From positions 3,106,501-3,170,500 of the forward strand of contig NZ_OY762269.1 in NCBI RefSeq assembly GCF_963665245.1: a stretch of DNA of 64,000 nt, read 5' to 3'. The DNA is from an uncultured Paludibaculum sp. Lineage in GTDB: Bacteria; Acidobacteriota; Terriglobia; Bryobacterales; Bryobacteraceae. A program made the position numbers and the translations under genes. The notes under the pieces were generated by a model. That model had not been told where the DNA came from. It searched no databases and saw nothing but the letters and a program-made list of their open reading frames with translations. Shown here piece after piece: positions 45,134 through 54,635 of this stretch (its first letter is position 1; each line of letters starts with the position of its first letter).

Positions 45134-46516
45134 CTACTCGGCGCCGCCAGGCGCGCCGTACTCTCTGAGTTTGTTGAACAGGGTCTTCTGGCTGATGCCG
45201 AGTATGGCCGCCGCGCGGGTACGGTTGTTTCCGGTGTGCTTCAGAGTGGCCTCGATGAGGGCTCGTTCGGCCTCATCGATAGTGGTGCCCACCGTCAGGC
45301 GGACTTCGTCGCCGCTCACCACGGGCACGCGCGTGGATGCGTTGAGTCCAAAGAAGTGACAGGGCTGGACCACGCCATCACCAGCCAGGATGACGGCGCG
45401 CTCCAGCACGTTCCGCAGTTCACGAGCGTTGCCCGGCCACTCCTGGCTCTGCAGCAGGTTCATGGCGGTTTGATCGATGCCGCTCACACGGCACTCGTGA
45501 CGCAGGTTCATGTCGCGGATCATCACCTCGCAGAGGGCGGGTATGTCCTCGCGCCGCTCCCGCAAGGGCGGCAAGGCGACTTCAAAGACGTTGAGACGGA
45601 AGAAGAGGTCTTCGCGGAATCGATTTTGTTTGACCTCGGCCTGCAGATCACGATTGGTGGCCGCCAGAAGGCGCACGTCGATTTCGATCTCGCGCGCGGC
45701 GCCCAGGCGGCGTACTTTTCGTTCTTCCAGCACTCGCAACAGTTTAGCCTGAGTGGGGGCCGGCATTTCGCCGATCTCGTCCAGCAGCAGGGTGCCGCCG
45801 TCGGCCAGTTCGAAGCAGCCCCTCCTGCGCTCGACCGCGCCGGTGAACGATCCCTTCTCGTGGCCGAAGAGTTCGCTTTCGATGAGCGTTTCGGTGAGAG
45901 CCGCGCAGTTGATGGCGACGAACGGGGCGGTGCGGCGCGGGCTGAGATCGTGGATGGCGCGGGCGGCCAGTTCCTTGCCGGTTCCGCTTTCACCCGTGAT
46001 GAGGACGGTGGCCCGCGTCGGGGCCACCTGCCGGATGAGGGAGAAGATCCGGCGCATCAGTTCCGAGCCGCCCACCAGGTTGCCGAGCACGCCCTGTTCG
46101 CTCAGGCGGCGTTCCAGGGCCTCGTTATAGTCGGCCAGGCGCGATTGGGCCACGGCACGGGAGAGGAGCAACCTCAGCGCGCCGGGCTGTAGCGGCTTTT
46201 CCAGGAACCAGAAGGCGCCCAGGTCATGCACGAGCGCCACGGCGGTTTCGAGATTGCCGAATGCGGTCAATACGATAGCCGGTGGCGCCTGGCCCTGATC
46301 CTTGAGGCGGCGCAACAATTCCGTGCCGTCCATGCCGGGCATCATGAGGTCGGTGACGATGGCGCTGGCTTCGAATTCGCGAAGTTTGTCAAGCGCCTCG
46401 GCTCCGTTGGCGGCGGCCGCGGTCTCGTAGCCCCAGCCTGCAATCATGGTCGCGAGTGCGTTGCGTTGGTTCGACTCGTCGTCGACAACCAGCACTCGAT
46501 CTTTCGGAGCATCCAT
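45134..46516 (-). CDS. NtrC-family sigma-54 response regulator
   Basis: The 460-aa protein has a receiver at 1-120 (VLVVDDESNQRNA, phospho-Asp56 in TDLMMPGMDG) and a sigma-54 AAA domain at about 140-380. That domain has Walker A GESGTGKE, the sigma-contact loop GSFTGA where GAFTGA is usual, and Walker B GGTLLLDEIGEMP. A Fis-type helix-turn-helix closes the protein (NNRTRAAAILGISQKTLFNK). It is the first gene of the operon with the kinase and lipoprotein. Its targets would carry sigma-54 promoters; I found none with confidence nearby. Confidence 0.94.
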   Translation of the reverse strand: MDAPKDRVLVVDDESNQRNALATMIAGWGYETAAAANGAEALDKLREFEASAIVTDLMMPGMDGTELLRRLKDQGQAPPAIVLTAFGNLETAVALVHDLGAFWFLEKPLQPGALRLLLSRAVAQSRLADYNEALERRLSEQGVLGNLVGGSELMRRIFSLIRQVAPTRATVLITGESGTGKELAARAIHDLSPRRTAPFVAINCAALTETLIESELFGHEKGSFTGAVERRRGCFELADGGTLLLDEIGEMPAPTQAKLLRVLEERKVRRLGAAREIEIDVRLLAATNRDLQAEVKQNRFREDLFFRLNVFEVALPPLRERREDIPALCEVMIRDMNLRHECRVSGIDQTAMNLLQSQEWPGNARELRNVLERAVILAGDGVVQPCHFFGLNASTRVPVVSGDEVRLTVGTTIDEAERALIEATLKHTGNNRTRAAAILGISQKTLFNKLREYGAPGGAE

Positions 46517-46542
46517 AAGCTCACGCTACCATGGGAAGGACC

Positions 46543-46899
46543 ATGCGCAGACGCGAATTGCTCACCTTGCCGGCATTTGCGGTGTTACCAGCACCCGAGC
46601 GACGGGGGCTATATCAGGACCGCAAAGTGGTGATTCTACTGTTGGATCAGCCCGATCCCTTCGATCAGCTGGATCGTCTGTGGCGCTACGGAGCGCCGCT
46701 GCGGGTCGTCGCGCGAGCTCATCCCGCCTGGTGGCCCTCGAAGGTGGAATTGCCCGATCGCTGGCAGGCCTGGGTGGAGACAAGCGATGGCCGGGTTGTC
46801 CGGATCCTCTGCCGGCCGCGCGCCGCCACCGCCCCCTCCGCCGCACGGGACATAGGTGCAGTATCGGCGAAGATCGCCAGCGCGCTGCGCGCAATCTGA
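46543..46899 (+). CDS. small DUF4174-like exported protein
   Basis: The 118-aa product starts at ATG 46543, preceded by GGAAGGA; another ATG at 46531 is in frame. A Tat/Sec-like N-terminus (MRRRELLTLPAFAVLPA) precedes a thioredoxin-like beta pattern (RKVVILLLDQPDPFDQLDRLW, GRVVRILCRPRA) resembling DUF4174. It is divergent from the regulator gene with only 26 bp between the starts, so both promoters overlap. It ends 3 bp from the convergent gene. Confidence 0.5.
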   Translation: MRRRELLTLPAFAVLPAPERRGLYQDRKVVILLLDQPDPFDQLDRLWRYGAPLRVVARAHPAWWPSKVELPDRWQAWVETSDGRVVRILCRPRAATAPSAARDIGAVSAKIASALRAI

Positions 46900-46902
46900 C
46901 TG

Positions 46903-47232
46903 CTAACGCTGTTCGGGCCGCTGCCGCTTAAAGTAGTACGCCACGTAGTTCTGGGTGACCAGCCTCGATTCACCTTCCTTCTGCGGTTTGTGGAGATCGT
47001 TGCGCAACACCCAGGGCGTGACGCTGATCAGTTCCCAGCCTTGCGCGCCGAGGGCGGTGACCTGATACCAGGACACCTGCTGATACTCGCCCACGCCGAT
47101 CTCCTGCGGTTGTAAATGGAGATACTCCCAGGTGGGGAGTTCCCTGGGGGGAGCGACGCCGCGATCGCGTTGAGCCCAAACCAAAACCGCGGCGAGAGTC
47201 AAAAAGGCGAACATCCAGCGTGCGATTTTCAT
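46903..47232 (-). CDS. small exported protein, DUF4177-like
   Basis: The 109-aa protein has a signal peptide (MKIARWMFAFLTLAAVLVWA). The core WEYLHLQPQEIG, then LGAQGWELISVTPWVLRND, then AYYFKRQRPEQ matches the short DUF4177 layout (G-x-x-GWE-L, then a terminal F-K-R strand). Function unknown; it is probably periplasmic. It ends near the convergent 46543 gene. Confidence 0.6.
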   Translation of the reverse strand: MKIARWMFAFLTLAAVLVWAQRDRGVAPPRELPTWEYLHLQPQEIGVGEYQQVSWYQVTALGAQGWELISVTPWVLRNDLHKPQKEGESRLVTQNYVAYYFKRQRPEQR

Positions 47233-47285
47233 CGCTAGGATAGACGCCGGCCCGCGTCCGGGTGTTTATGGAAAACTCGCGGATT

Positions 47286-48776
47286 CTATGGAATCAGGCT
47301 GGTGTCGTGTTCCGGTTCGGGTCCTGGGATCCCGGACTGCGGGCGGCCCGGCAGGATGACCAGGAACTGAGACCCGTGGCCGGGCTCACTGGTCACTTCG
47401 ACCCGGCCGCCGTGGGCGCGGGCAATCCAGGCGACAAAGGCCAGGCCGAGGCCGATGCCTCGGTCCGCATCGGGCGTGGTTTCGCGCACGCGGTAAAAAC
47501 GTTCGAAGATATGCGGCAGGTTGGCGGCGGGGATACCTTGGCCGTCATCGCTGACGGTGAGGTGCACGGCGTCCTCCTCGCGCCGTAGGATGACCTCGAC
47601 ATGGCCGCCGGCGTGCGTGTACTTGAGCGCGTTGGACAGCAGATTCGAGAGCAACCGGTCGAATTGAACGCGGTCGGCCTCGACCCAGCACGGGCCATCG
47701 GCCACCACGGTCAGTGCGATGTCCTTCTCGTCATAGGCCACCAGGAACTGAGAGACCAGTTCCTCGGAGGCTGCCGTGATATCGAGCGGCGACTTCCGCA
47801 GCACCACCTGACCGGACTCGGCTTGCTCCAGCAACAGCAGCGATTTTACGATCTGGCCCATCCGCTCGACGTCGAGCAGCGCCGTCATGATGGCCTCGCG
47901 AAACTGCTCGGTGGTCTCCGCGGTATAGAGTGCGACCTCCAATTGGCCGCGAATGATGGTGATGGGCGTGCGGAGCTCGTGGGAGGCATCGACGGAGAAC
48001 TGGCGGATCTGCTGGAAGTTCAGCTCCAGCCGCTCCAACATGCGGTTGAATGCCGAGATCAGCACGTCAAGCTCGTCGCCGGAGCCGCGCGTAGGGATAC
48101 GCAGACTCAGGTTGCCGCCGGCCACGGCTCTCGCTGTTTCTGCGACCTGGTGCAGCGGACGCAACGCCCGCCCGGCCATGTACCAGCCCGCCACGACGAT
48201 GACGAGCAGCATTACAGGTACAGACAGGAGGTAGCCGCTCAGCAGGCGGTCTGGTATGCGTTGCGTTTCCGCGATGGGCAGGCCGATGGCCACGAAGAAG
48301 CCGCGGTCCTGGTCGCGCATGACGCCCATTCGGACCAGGTACGCGTCGCCTCGCGCATCGTGCCGGATGACGCTAACCGGCTCGTGTGTCCGCAGGACAG
48401 TCCGGATCTGAGGCATCGACTCTCCACCCAGGGCGGAGTAGCCGTTGGACAGCTCCAGCACATTCCCGTTTTCATCCGTCAGCAGGATCACCCGCCGCAG
48501 CCGGTCGACCGCGTACGCCTCGTCGGCGTCCTCCGGATCATAGGTCCACATGAGCTCACCCCGCTGGAAGCGCAGGTACGCCTTCATGGCGCGCCACTCT
48601 TCGTCCAGGATGCGCTCGTTCTGCTGGTTCAGGATGCCGGTGACGGACCTGTGGAAGACGAACCCGAGACCCAGCAGCGCGAGTGCGAACAGGATGACAT
48701 AGGTCGCCGCCAGCCGCATTCGAAGTCCACGAATGGAGCGGAGCCAATAAGACGCTTGGCGTTTCTCGCTGGACAT
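47286..48776 (-). CDS. CusS/BaeS-type sensor histidine kinase
   Basis: The 496-aa membrane protein has a TM at 20-43, a periplasmic region at about 44-180, a TM at 181-200 and a HAMP at 203-256. HisKA with His266 (SVDASHELRTPITII) and HATPase (NLLSNALKYTHAGGHVEVI, SDDGQGIPAANLPHIFERFYR, GIGLGLAFV) follow. It resembles heavy-metal/copper sensor kinases, but the metal ligand cannot be inferred. It follows its response regulator by 35 bp in the same operon. Confidence 0.92.
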   Translation of the reverse strand: MSSEKRQASYWLRSIRGLRMRLAATYVILFALALLGLGFVFHRSVTGILNQQNERILDEEWRAMKAYLRFQRGELMWTYDPEDADEAYAVDRLRRVILLTDENGNVLELSNGYSALGGESMPQIRTVLRTHEPVSVIRHDARGDAYLVRMGVMRDQDRGFFVAIGLPIAETQRIPDRLLSGYLLSVPVMLLVIVVAGWYMAGRALRPLHQVAETARAVAGGNLSLRIPTRGSGDELDVLISAFNRMLERLELNFQQIRQFSVDASHELRTPITIIRGQLEVALYTAETTEQFREAIMTALLDVERMGQIVKSLLLLEQAESGQVVLRKSPLDITAASEELVSQFLVAYDEKDIALTVVADGPCWVEADRVQFDRLLSNLLSNALKYTHAGGHVEVILRREEDAVHLTVSDDGQGIPAANLPHIFERFYRVRETTPDADRGIGLGLAFVAWIARAHGGRVEVTSEPGHGSQFLVILPGRPQSGIPGPEPEHDTSLIP

Positions 48777-48811
48777 ACGGCTGGGCGATCCACTCGCCGG
48801 ACGCTGTTGTT

Positions 48812-49516
48812 TTAGGCTTCCTCTGCTTTGTCCGCTCCGCTGGCGTTCTCGGACAGGTCGAGCATATAGCCGATGCCGCGCACCGTGTGGATGAGCTTGA
48901 CGGGGAACCGGTCGTCAATTTTACTGCGCAGGTGGCGGATGTAGACGTCCACGATGTTGGTGAGGCCGTCGTACTCCATGTCCCATACGTGCTCGACGAT
49001 CATGGTGCGGCTGAGCGGGCGCGCCCTGTTCCGCATGAGGTACTCCAGGATGCTGAACTCCTTGGGCGCCAGGTCGATGGGCTCTCCGGCGCGGCTCGCC
49101 TTGCGCCGGACGCAATCCAGCGCCAGGTCGCCCACCACCAGCCGTTCCGGCGTCGATTGCCCGCGGCGCAGCAGAGCCCGCACACGGGCGAGCAGTTCCA
49201 CAAATGCAAACGGTTTGACGAGATAGTCGTCGGCGCCGAGCTCAAGACCCTTCACCCGATCGTCCACTCCACCGCGCGCGCTGAGGATCAGAACAGGCGG
49301 ACTGACCTTCCGGTTACGCGCCTTCTCCAGGACGGCGAGGCCATCCATATCGGGCAGCATCAGGTCCAGAATAACGAGGTCGTAGTCGTGCGCGTGGATC
49401 AGCTCCAGGGCGCTCTCGCCGTTGTCGGCCAGATCGACAACGTACCCCGCGCTCTCCAAGCCACGATTCACAAAGTCCGCGATTCGCTTTTCGTCTTCGA
49501 CCACCAGGATTCGCAT
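48812..49516 (-). CDS. OmpR-family response regulator
   Basis: The product is 234 aa. ATG 49516 begins directly with the receiver (MRILVVEDEKRIADFV); an in-frame upstream start adds six residues. The receiver has phospho-Asp51 (YDLVILDLMLPDMDG). A winged-helix DNA-binding domain follows (DLAPKEFSILEYLMRN, RTMIVEHVWDMEYDGLTNIVDVYIRHLRSKID). It is the partner of the downstream kinase. The altronate dehydratase gene lies 46 bp upstream in the same direction, so they may be co-transcribed. Confidence 0.92.
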   Translation of the reverse strand: MRILVVEDEKRIADFVNRGLESAGYVVDLADNGESALELIHAHDYDLVILDLMLPDMDGLAVLEKARNRKVSPPVLILSARGGVDDRVKGLELGADDYLVKPFAFVELLARVRALLRRGQSTPERLVVGDLALDCVRRKASRAGEPIDLAPKEFSILEYLMRNRARPLSRTMIVEHVWDMEYDGLTNIVDVYIRHLRSKIDDRFPVKLIHTVRGIGYMLDLSENASGADKAEEA

Positions 49517-49562
49517 GGTTCCTCTTGCAGAATTCATTCAGAGTAACACCGCTTTCCGGTCT

Positions 49563-51110
49563 TTACATGACCGGTCCGATTCTCCAGGGCACAAATTCCT
49601 TGTGGCCCAGGAGTTCGCTCTTGGTACGGACCCCCGAAGCAGCGGCCAAAAGCGCCTCCAGGATCTCACGGCCGACGCCTTGCACGCTCGCCTCGCCATC
49701 GGCAATGCGGCCGGCGTTGATGTCCATGTTGCCGGTCATCCGAGCGTAAGTGAGACTATTTGTGGCGATTTTCAGAACCGGAATGGTTGGAAATCCAATG
49801 GCGCTGCCCCGGCCGGTGGTGAACGCGATCAGGTTCACCCCTCCGGCGGCCAGGCCGGTGAGCGAAACAGGATCATAACCTGGAGTGTTCATGAAGGCAA
49901 ATCCGGGGCCCACAATGCGCTCGGCGTAGTCTATCACTTCGTTCAACTGAGAGGTACCGCCCTTGGCCACGGCGCCCAGCGACTTCTCCAGGATGTTGGA
50001 CAAGCCGCCTTCCTTGTTCCCAGGCGAGGGGTTGTCGTCGAAGCTCCCCTCGAACCGGGCCAGGTAGCTTTTGTACTTGGCGATCATGGAGAGGAGCTTC
50101 TCAGCCACTGCCCGGTTGCGCGCTCGTTTGACCAGCAGATGTTCGGCGCCGACGATCTCGGGTGTCTCGGCCAGGACGCTGGTAGCCCCCAGTTCCGCCA
50201 GAAGGTCGGAGCAGTAGCCCAGCGCCGGATTGGCAGTAATGCCGCTGAAGGAATCGGACCCGCCGCAGTTCAGCCCAAGGCAGATCTTCGAGGCCGGCAG
50301 TTCGACGCGCTGCTCGGCGGAGGCCCGCTCCATCATGCCGGCGATCGTCTTGCGGGCCTGCTCCACAGTAGCCCGCGTGCCGCCGCTCTCCTGGAGGGTC
50401 ATGCCGACGATGCGCGAGGCGCGCGGCCCGTTGCTGGCGGCCACGCCCAGGTAGTGGTCGATCTGATTCACTTCGCAGCCCAGCCCCAGCACGATGGCCG
50501 ACGACACGTTGGGATGGTCCAGCACGCCCCACAGCGTGCGCTGCAGTTGTTCCGTATCCGGCCCAATGGAGTGGCCGCAGCCTTCGCCGTGCGGGAAGGC
50601 CACGACTCCATCGACATTCGGCGGCAGGGTCTCGCCATCGAAGCTGCTGGCGATCCATTCGGCGGCATGGGCGGCGCAGTTGGAGGCCGCCACCACGGCG
50701 ATGTAGTTGCGGGTTCCGGCCCGGCCGTCGTCGCGGAGATAACCCTGAAATGTGGGCGTCGAGGCCGGCGGCGATGCCAGCGGGCGCTCATCCCTGGGAA
50801 ACTCATAGACTCGCGAACCTTCGTTGTAGCCCAGGTTGTGGTTGTGCACGTGGTAGCCCGGTTCGATATCCACTCGGGCCGGACCGATCACCTGGCCGTA
50901 GCGCAACACGTTCTCACCCGCGAGTATGTGACGCAACGAGAGCTTGTGGCCCACCGGAACCTGTTCGCGCAGCACGACCTGCACGCCGCCGGCGGAGACG
51001 GTTTGACCCTCGCCCAAGGTGACCCGGGCGATGGCCACGTTATCGGACGGGTGCAACTGAATGGCGGCGGTTTCCGCCGTCGGCGGTTGTTGAATCTCCA
51101 CCAGGCTCAT
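49563..51110 (-). CDS. uxaA: altronate dehydratase, UxaA type
   Basis: The product is 515 aa. ATG 51110 is preceded by GAGGAG, and the longer frame upstream is antisense noise. An N-terminal SAF-like domain (about 15-90, LHPSDNVAIARVTLGEGQTV, VPVGHKLSLRHI) is followed by the D-galactarate/altronate dehydratase core. Core motifs are FQGYLRDDGRAGTRNYIAVV, FPHGEGCG with a metal Cys/His, LGLNCGGSDSFSGITANP, and FTTGRGSAIGFPTIPVLKIA. It converts altronate to 2-keto-3-deoxygluconate in hexuronate breakdown. Length and motifs are normal. Confidence 0.9.
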   Translation of the reverse strand: MSLVEIQQPPTAETAAIQLHPSDNVAIARVTLGEGQTVSAGGVQVVLREQVPVGHKLSLRHILAGENVLRYGQVIGPARVDIEPGYHVHNHNLGYNEGSRVYEFPRDERPLASPPASTPTFQGYLRDDGRAGTRNYIAVVAASNCAAHAAEWIASSFDGETLPPNVDGVVAFPHGEGCGHSIGPDTEQLQRTLWGVLDHPNVSSAIVLGLGCEVNQIDHYLGVAASNGPRASRIVGMTLQESGGTRATVEQARKTIAGMMERASAEQRVELPASKICLGLNCGGSDSFSGITANPALGYCSDLLAELGATSVLAETPEIVGAEHLLVKRARNRAVAEKLLSMIAKYKSYLARFEGSFDDNPSPGNKEGGLSNILEKSLGAVAKGGTSQLNEVIDYAERIVGPGFAFMNTPGYDPVSLTGLAAGGVNLIAFTTGRGSAIGFPTIPVLKIATNSLTYARMTGNMDINAGRIADGEASVQGVGREILEALLAAASGVRTKSELLGHKEFVPWRIGPVM

Positions 51111-51141
51111 ATGGCTCCTCTGACTGTGTCCCTCAATGAGC

Positions 51142-51699
51142 TTACCGGACCAGCGCTGTCTCCATGATGCGCTCTCCGGTGTGGACATGGTAACCGCCCT
51201 TGACCGGATGGATGAGCAGGCCTGTGTGCTCCGGGGCGGGGAAGTCCTCCGGGCGCCGCACCACGACGAACTTCGAGTTCTCGGCCGCGGTGATGAACCG
51301 GCCCACATGAACGTGCAGATGACATTGTGTGCGCACGTGCCAACTGTTGTAGGCGAGCCCCCAGCCATCGCCGATCTTCTCCTTGGCGGTGGCGATCGCG
51401 ACTTTCCATAGCGCGTCGCGTTGGGCCTTGGGGAGTTCGTGCAGCGGATGCGGACCGTCGCCGTGTGCGCGCGGCAACACCAGCCAGCGGTTGGGCTTAC
51501 GCGGATTTACATCCTTCAGGACGAAATATTTCACGCCGGGCGCCTGCTTCTCGGCCTCGGCGCACAAACTGCACTCCCGGGCCTTCATCGTTTCCGGATG
51601 CGTGGGATCGCACGCACAGGCGGAGACATCGGCGGCAGCGGGCAGGACCCACGCACAAACGAGGAGACCGAGGCAGAGTAGACGAAGCATTGGGGCCAT
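51142..51699 (-). CDS. exported HIT-like protein
   Basis: The 185-aa protein starts at 51699 (ATG; 51690 also possible) with a signal peptide (MLRLLCLGLLVCAWVLPAAA). A CxxC pair (ECSLC) precedes a HIT-like core: YFVLKDVNPRKPNRWLVLPRAHGDG, then the H-x-H-x-H motif in QCHLHVHVGRF. HIT proteins are nucleotide hydrolases or transferases; CDP-diacylglycerol pyrophosphatases share this fold and are exported. The frame further upstream is antisense to the glycosyltransferase gene. It lies 31 bp before uxaA. Confidence 0.65.
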   Translation of the reverse strand: MAPMLRLLCLGLLVCAWVLPAAADVSACACDPTHPETMKARECSLCAEAEKQAPGVKYFVLKDVNPRKPNRWLVLPRAHGDGPHPLHELPKAQRDALWKVAIATAKEKIGDGWGLAYNSWHVRTQCHLHVHVGRFITAAENSKFVVVRRPEDFPAPEHTGLLIHPVKGGYHVHTGERIMETALVR

Positions 51700-51711
51700 T
51701 ATACTGGTGAC

Positions 51712-53181
51712 GTGCTGTTGGCTGGGCTCAGGCCCCGTACTATTGTCTTGCTCCTGCTGTTCTTTGCGGTCATCACCGCTTTCTACGGCGTCGCCCTCGG
51801 TCAGGTGGGCCTGCTCAGCGCTGACGAGCCGCGCTATGCCTCCATCGGGCGCGAGATGGCGCGGTCGGGCGATTGGATCACGCCCCGGTTGTGGGGCGAT
51901 CCCTGGTTTGAGAAGCCGCCGCTGCTCTACTGGTTGGTGGCCGCGGGGCAACGCGCCGGGTTGGGCGACGATCTTTCACCGCGGTTGCCGGTGACCTTGC
52001 TGAGTCTGGCCTATCTGCTGCTGCAGTTCCTGGTCCTGCGACGCCTGGAAGGGGAGCGCATCGCCTGGATAGCCCTGCTGTTGCTGGCCACCACGGCCGG
52101 TTGGGCGGCCGAAAGCCAGATTGGCGTCACCGACCTGCCGCTGGCCGCGACCTTCAACGCCTCGCTGCTGCTGGGCCTACTCTGGCTCGAGACCGGATCG
52201 AAACGGGCCGCGCTGGCGGCCGGGGCGTGTTTCGGCCTCTCACTGCTGGCCAAAGGGCTGGTGGCGGGCGTCCTCATTCTGCCGTTCTTTGTCTTTGCCT
52301 GGAAGCGCTGGAAAGAGCTGCTGGCGCCGGCCGCCGCCGCGCTGCTGGTAGCAGCACCCTGGTATGGAGCTATGTTCGTCGTCCATGGCCGCCCATTCTG
52401 GGACGAGTTCTTCGTCAAGCACCACTTCTCGCGCTTTGCCGACGGGGCGCTGCTGCACACGCAGCCGTTCTGGTTTTACGTGCCGGTCCTGGTGGCCAGC
52501 CTGTTTCCCTGGCCCACGGTCCTGACGCTGATCGGGCCGGCCTGCTGGAGCGAACGCCGGCGGCGCCTGCTGGCCTCGGTCTTCTGTTTTGGGTTTGTTT
52601 TCTTTTCCGCTTCCGCGAACAAGCTACCCGGCTACATCCTGCCGCTGCTGCCTTCGCTCTGCATTGTGCTGGCAGCGGGCATCGAGACCGCGGGGCGCGC
52701 ACTGCGGCAGTTGGCCCTGGCCGCGTTGCTGTTGGGTTTGTGCCCTATCATCGCGACCGTACTGCCCGATGCGTTGCTCCATGGCCTGCGCCGCGCCAAC
52801 CTCGGCGAAGTCCACTGGGAGTATTTCGCGATGGCGTTGCCGTTCGTATTGGGGGTGTGGTGGTTTGAGCGGACCAATAACCGCGTGGCCGCCGTGGCCG
52901 TGGTGGCTCTGGGGTCCGCCGCTGGACTGCTTTTCGTGAAGCTGAGCGCCGCTCCGGTGCTGGATCACATTGTCTCGGCACGTGGATTGTGGCGGCGCGT
53001 CGAGCCGCGAGCCGATCAGACCTGCGTCGAGTCGCTGCACCGCAACTGGTTGTACGGGCTGAACTATTATTCGGTACAGCCGTTGCCTGGCTGCGCCGGG
53101 TCTTCGCGTGCAGTCTCCATTACTCAAAAACCCGGCGCCATGCCTTCGCTCTCCCCACGCAGTATGCCAATGACCAAGTAG
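51712..53181 (+). CDS. ArnT-like membrane glycosyltransferase (PMT/GT83 type)
   Basis: The 489-aa membrane protein begins at GTG 51712 and has about 11-12 hydrophobic helices. The family signature lies in the first periplasmic loop: LLSADEPRYASIGREMARSGDWITPRLWG, with the catalytic Asp-Glu pair, and PWFEKPPLLYWL. Such enzymes transfer a sugar from a polyprenyl phosphate to lipid A or another acceptor. The acceptor and sugar are unknown. The C-terminal periplasmic domain (about 400-489) is short. It is divergent from the HIT-like gene with 12 bp between the starts. Confidence 0.85.
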   Translation: MLLAGLRPRTIVLLLLFFAVITAFYGVALGQVGLLSADEPRYASIGREMARSGDWITPRLWGDPWFEKPPLLYWLVAAGQRAGLGDDLSPRLPVTLLSLAYLLLQFLVLRRLEGERIAWIALLLLATTAGWAAESQIGVTDLPLAATFNASLLLGLLWLETGSKRAALAAGACFGLSLLAKGLVAGVLILPFFVFAWKRWKELLAPAAAALLVAAPWYGAMFVVHGRPFWDEFFVKHHFSRFADGALLHTQPFWFYVPVLVASLFPWPTVLTLIGPACWSERRRRLLASVFCFGFVFFSASANKLPGYILPLLPSLCIVLAAGIETAGRALRQLALAALLLGLCPIIATVLPDALLHGLRRANLGEVHWEYFAMALPFVLGVWWFERTNNRVAAVAVVALGSAAGLLFVKLSAAPVLDHIVSARGLWRRVEPRADQTCVESLHRNWLYGLNYYSVQPLPGCAGSSRAVSITQKPGAMPSLSPRSMPMTK

Positions 53182-53244
53182 CTGACCTCGGACGGTTGCA
53201 CATCTCGGAGCTAAGCTCTCAGCGATCAACTCGCGCCGGCGGCC

Positions 53245-54540
53245 TTAGCCGCGGCGGCCCGAGCGGGCGGCTGGTACTTTTTGCGTCTCCGTGATGCCTG
53301 CGCCGGCCGCTTTCATCCACATCTTCACCGGTGGATCGACCAGATCCGCCATGGCTTGAATGGCCAGACCTTCCGCCTCACGGGCGAATGCCAGCTCACT
53401 GCTGTCCGTGTCGAAGTCGACCCGTAACAGATCTCCGCCGCGAATTTGTTCCGTTGCGATCAGGTTCGACAACGGCTGGACCAGAAGCCGTTCGATGGCG
53501 CGTTTCAGGTGGCGCGCGCCGTACTTGAAGTCGGTGCCCTCGGCCAGAAGATGATCCTTCGCCTCGGGGCTGACGTTGAAAACGAAGCTGCGGTCGGGCG
53601 CCGCGCAAAACACGCGCTGTTGCACCAGGCTGAGCTCGATGTCCAGAATGCGGCGCAGTTCATCCGAACCCAGGGGTTGGAAGACCACCACCTTGTCCAG
53701 GCGGTTCATGAACTCGGGCGTGAACTTGCGGCGTGCCGCTTCCAGACCGCTGCGCGCGATCTTTGTGGAGACGCCGGCTTCCATCGGTTGCTGGTCCTGG
53801 CTCGACTTGGCCAGGAAGCCCAGCTTGGGGCTCATAATGGAGCTCATCTCGGCCGCACCCAGATTCGACGTCATGAAGATCATCGTCCGGGAGAAGTCCA
53901 CTTTCCGGTTGTCGCCCAGCGTCAACGTGGCTTTGTCCAGAATGCCCAGCAGCAGGTTCCAGAGCGCGTCCGAGGCTTTCTCAATCTCGTCGAAGAGGAC
54001 GAAGCTGAGCTTTGTACGCTCATTGTGATACTGATTCAGAACTTCCTGGCTCAATAGCGGATGTGTTTCGCGGTGGCCCAGATAGCCGGGGGGCGAGCCG
54101 ATCAGCTTCGCGATCTCGTGGCTGTGCTGAAACTCGGCGCAATCGATCTTGATCACCGAGCGTGGCGTGCCGACCAGCGCTTCCGCCGTCGCCTCGACGA
54201 TACGCGTCTTGCCGGAACCAGTGGGTCCCAGGAACAGGAAGTTGCCCACGGGCCGCTGCGGCGCATTGAGGCCGGTCAGGTGCATCTGGTAGATGTTGAC
54301 GATCTGTTCGATCGCCTCATCCTGCCCCACGATGTATTGCTTCAGATTCGACTCAAGAGCCGCTGCTTCCCGGCCCGTTCGATTCGGATCGAGCAGCCGG
54401 GCACCAGGCGCGGCCTTGGCTGTCACACCCGCACGCGAAGTGGAGTTGCCCAGTCGCTTGGCAAACGCAAAGCGTCGATTATCCTTCGCCGTCGGCGGAA
54501 TATACTCCGCCGGCATCTCCATTTGAAACGCGTCGCCCAA
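53245..54540 (-). CDS. single-module Clp-type AAA ATPase
   Basis: The 431-aa protein has Walker A GPTGSGKT at 105-112, Walker B FVLFDEIEKA near 180, sensor-1 MIFMTSNLG, Arg finger FTPEFMNRLDKVVVF, and the C-terminal D2-small domain (KDHLLAEGTDFKYGARHLKRAIERL). This is the second AAA module of ClpA/B/C without the first module or the N-domain. The N-terminal about 65 residues are polar and unrelated. No ClpP-binding IGF-like loop is evident, so a chaperone-only or specialised disaggregase role is possible. It stands alone. Confidence 0.85.
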   Translation of the reverse strand: MGDAFQMEMPAEYIPPTAKDNRRFAFAKRLGNSTSRAGVTAKAAPGARLLDPNRTGREAAALESNLKQYIVGQDEAIEQIVNIYQMHLTGLNAPQRPVGNFLFLGPTGSGKTRIVEATAEALVGTPRSVIKIDCAEFQHSHEIAKLIGSPPGYLGHRETHPLLSQEVLNQYHNERTKLSFVLFDEIEKASDALWNLLLGILDKATLTLGDNRKVDFSRTMIFMTSNLGAAEMSSIMSPKLGFLAKSSQDQQPMEAGVSTKIARSGLEAARRKFTPEFMNRLDKVVVFQPLGSDELRRILDIELSLVQQRVFCAAPDRSFVFNVSPEAKDHLLAEGTDFKYGARHLKRAIERLLVQPLSNLIATEQIRGGDLLRVDFDTDSSELAFAREAEGLAIQAMADLVDPPVKMWMKAAGAGITETQKVPAARSGRRG

Positions 54541-54635
54541 TTTGGGTTCCTTTCCTTCGCTGCGTCCGGAGTACCTGGTTCAGGCTGCTCCGCATCCGCC
54601 CGACACTGCTGCGCTGAGCCGTAAGGCCCGCAAGC

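Noticed and set aside
53182..53244. copy of the 25.8-kb hairpin repeat
   Set aside because: GCTCTCAGCGATCAAC resembles one arm, but the second arm is missing.
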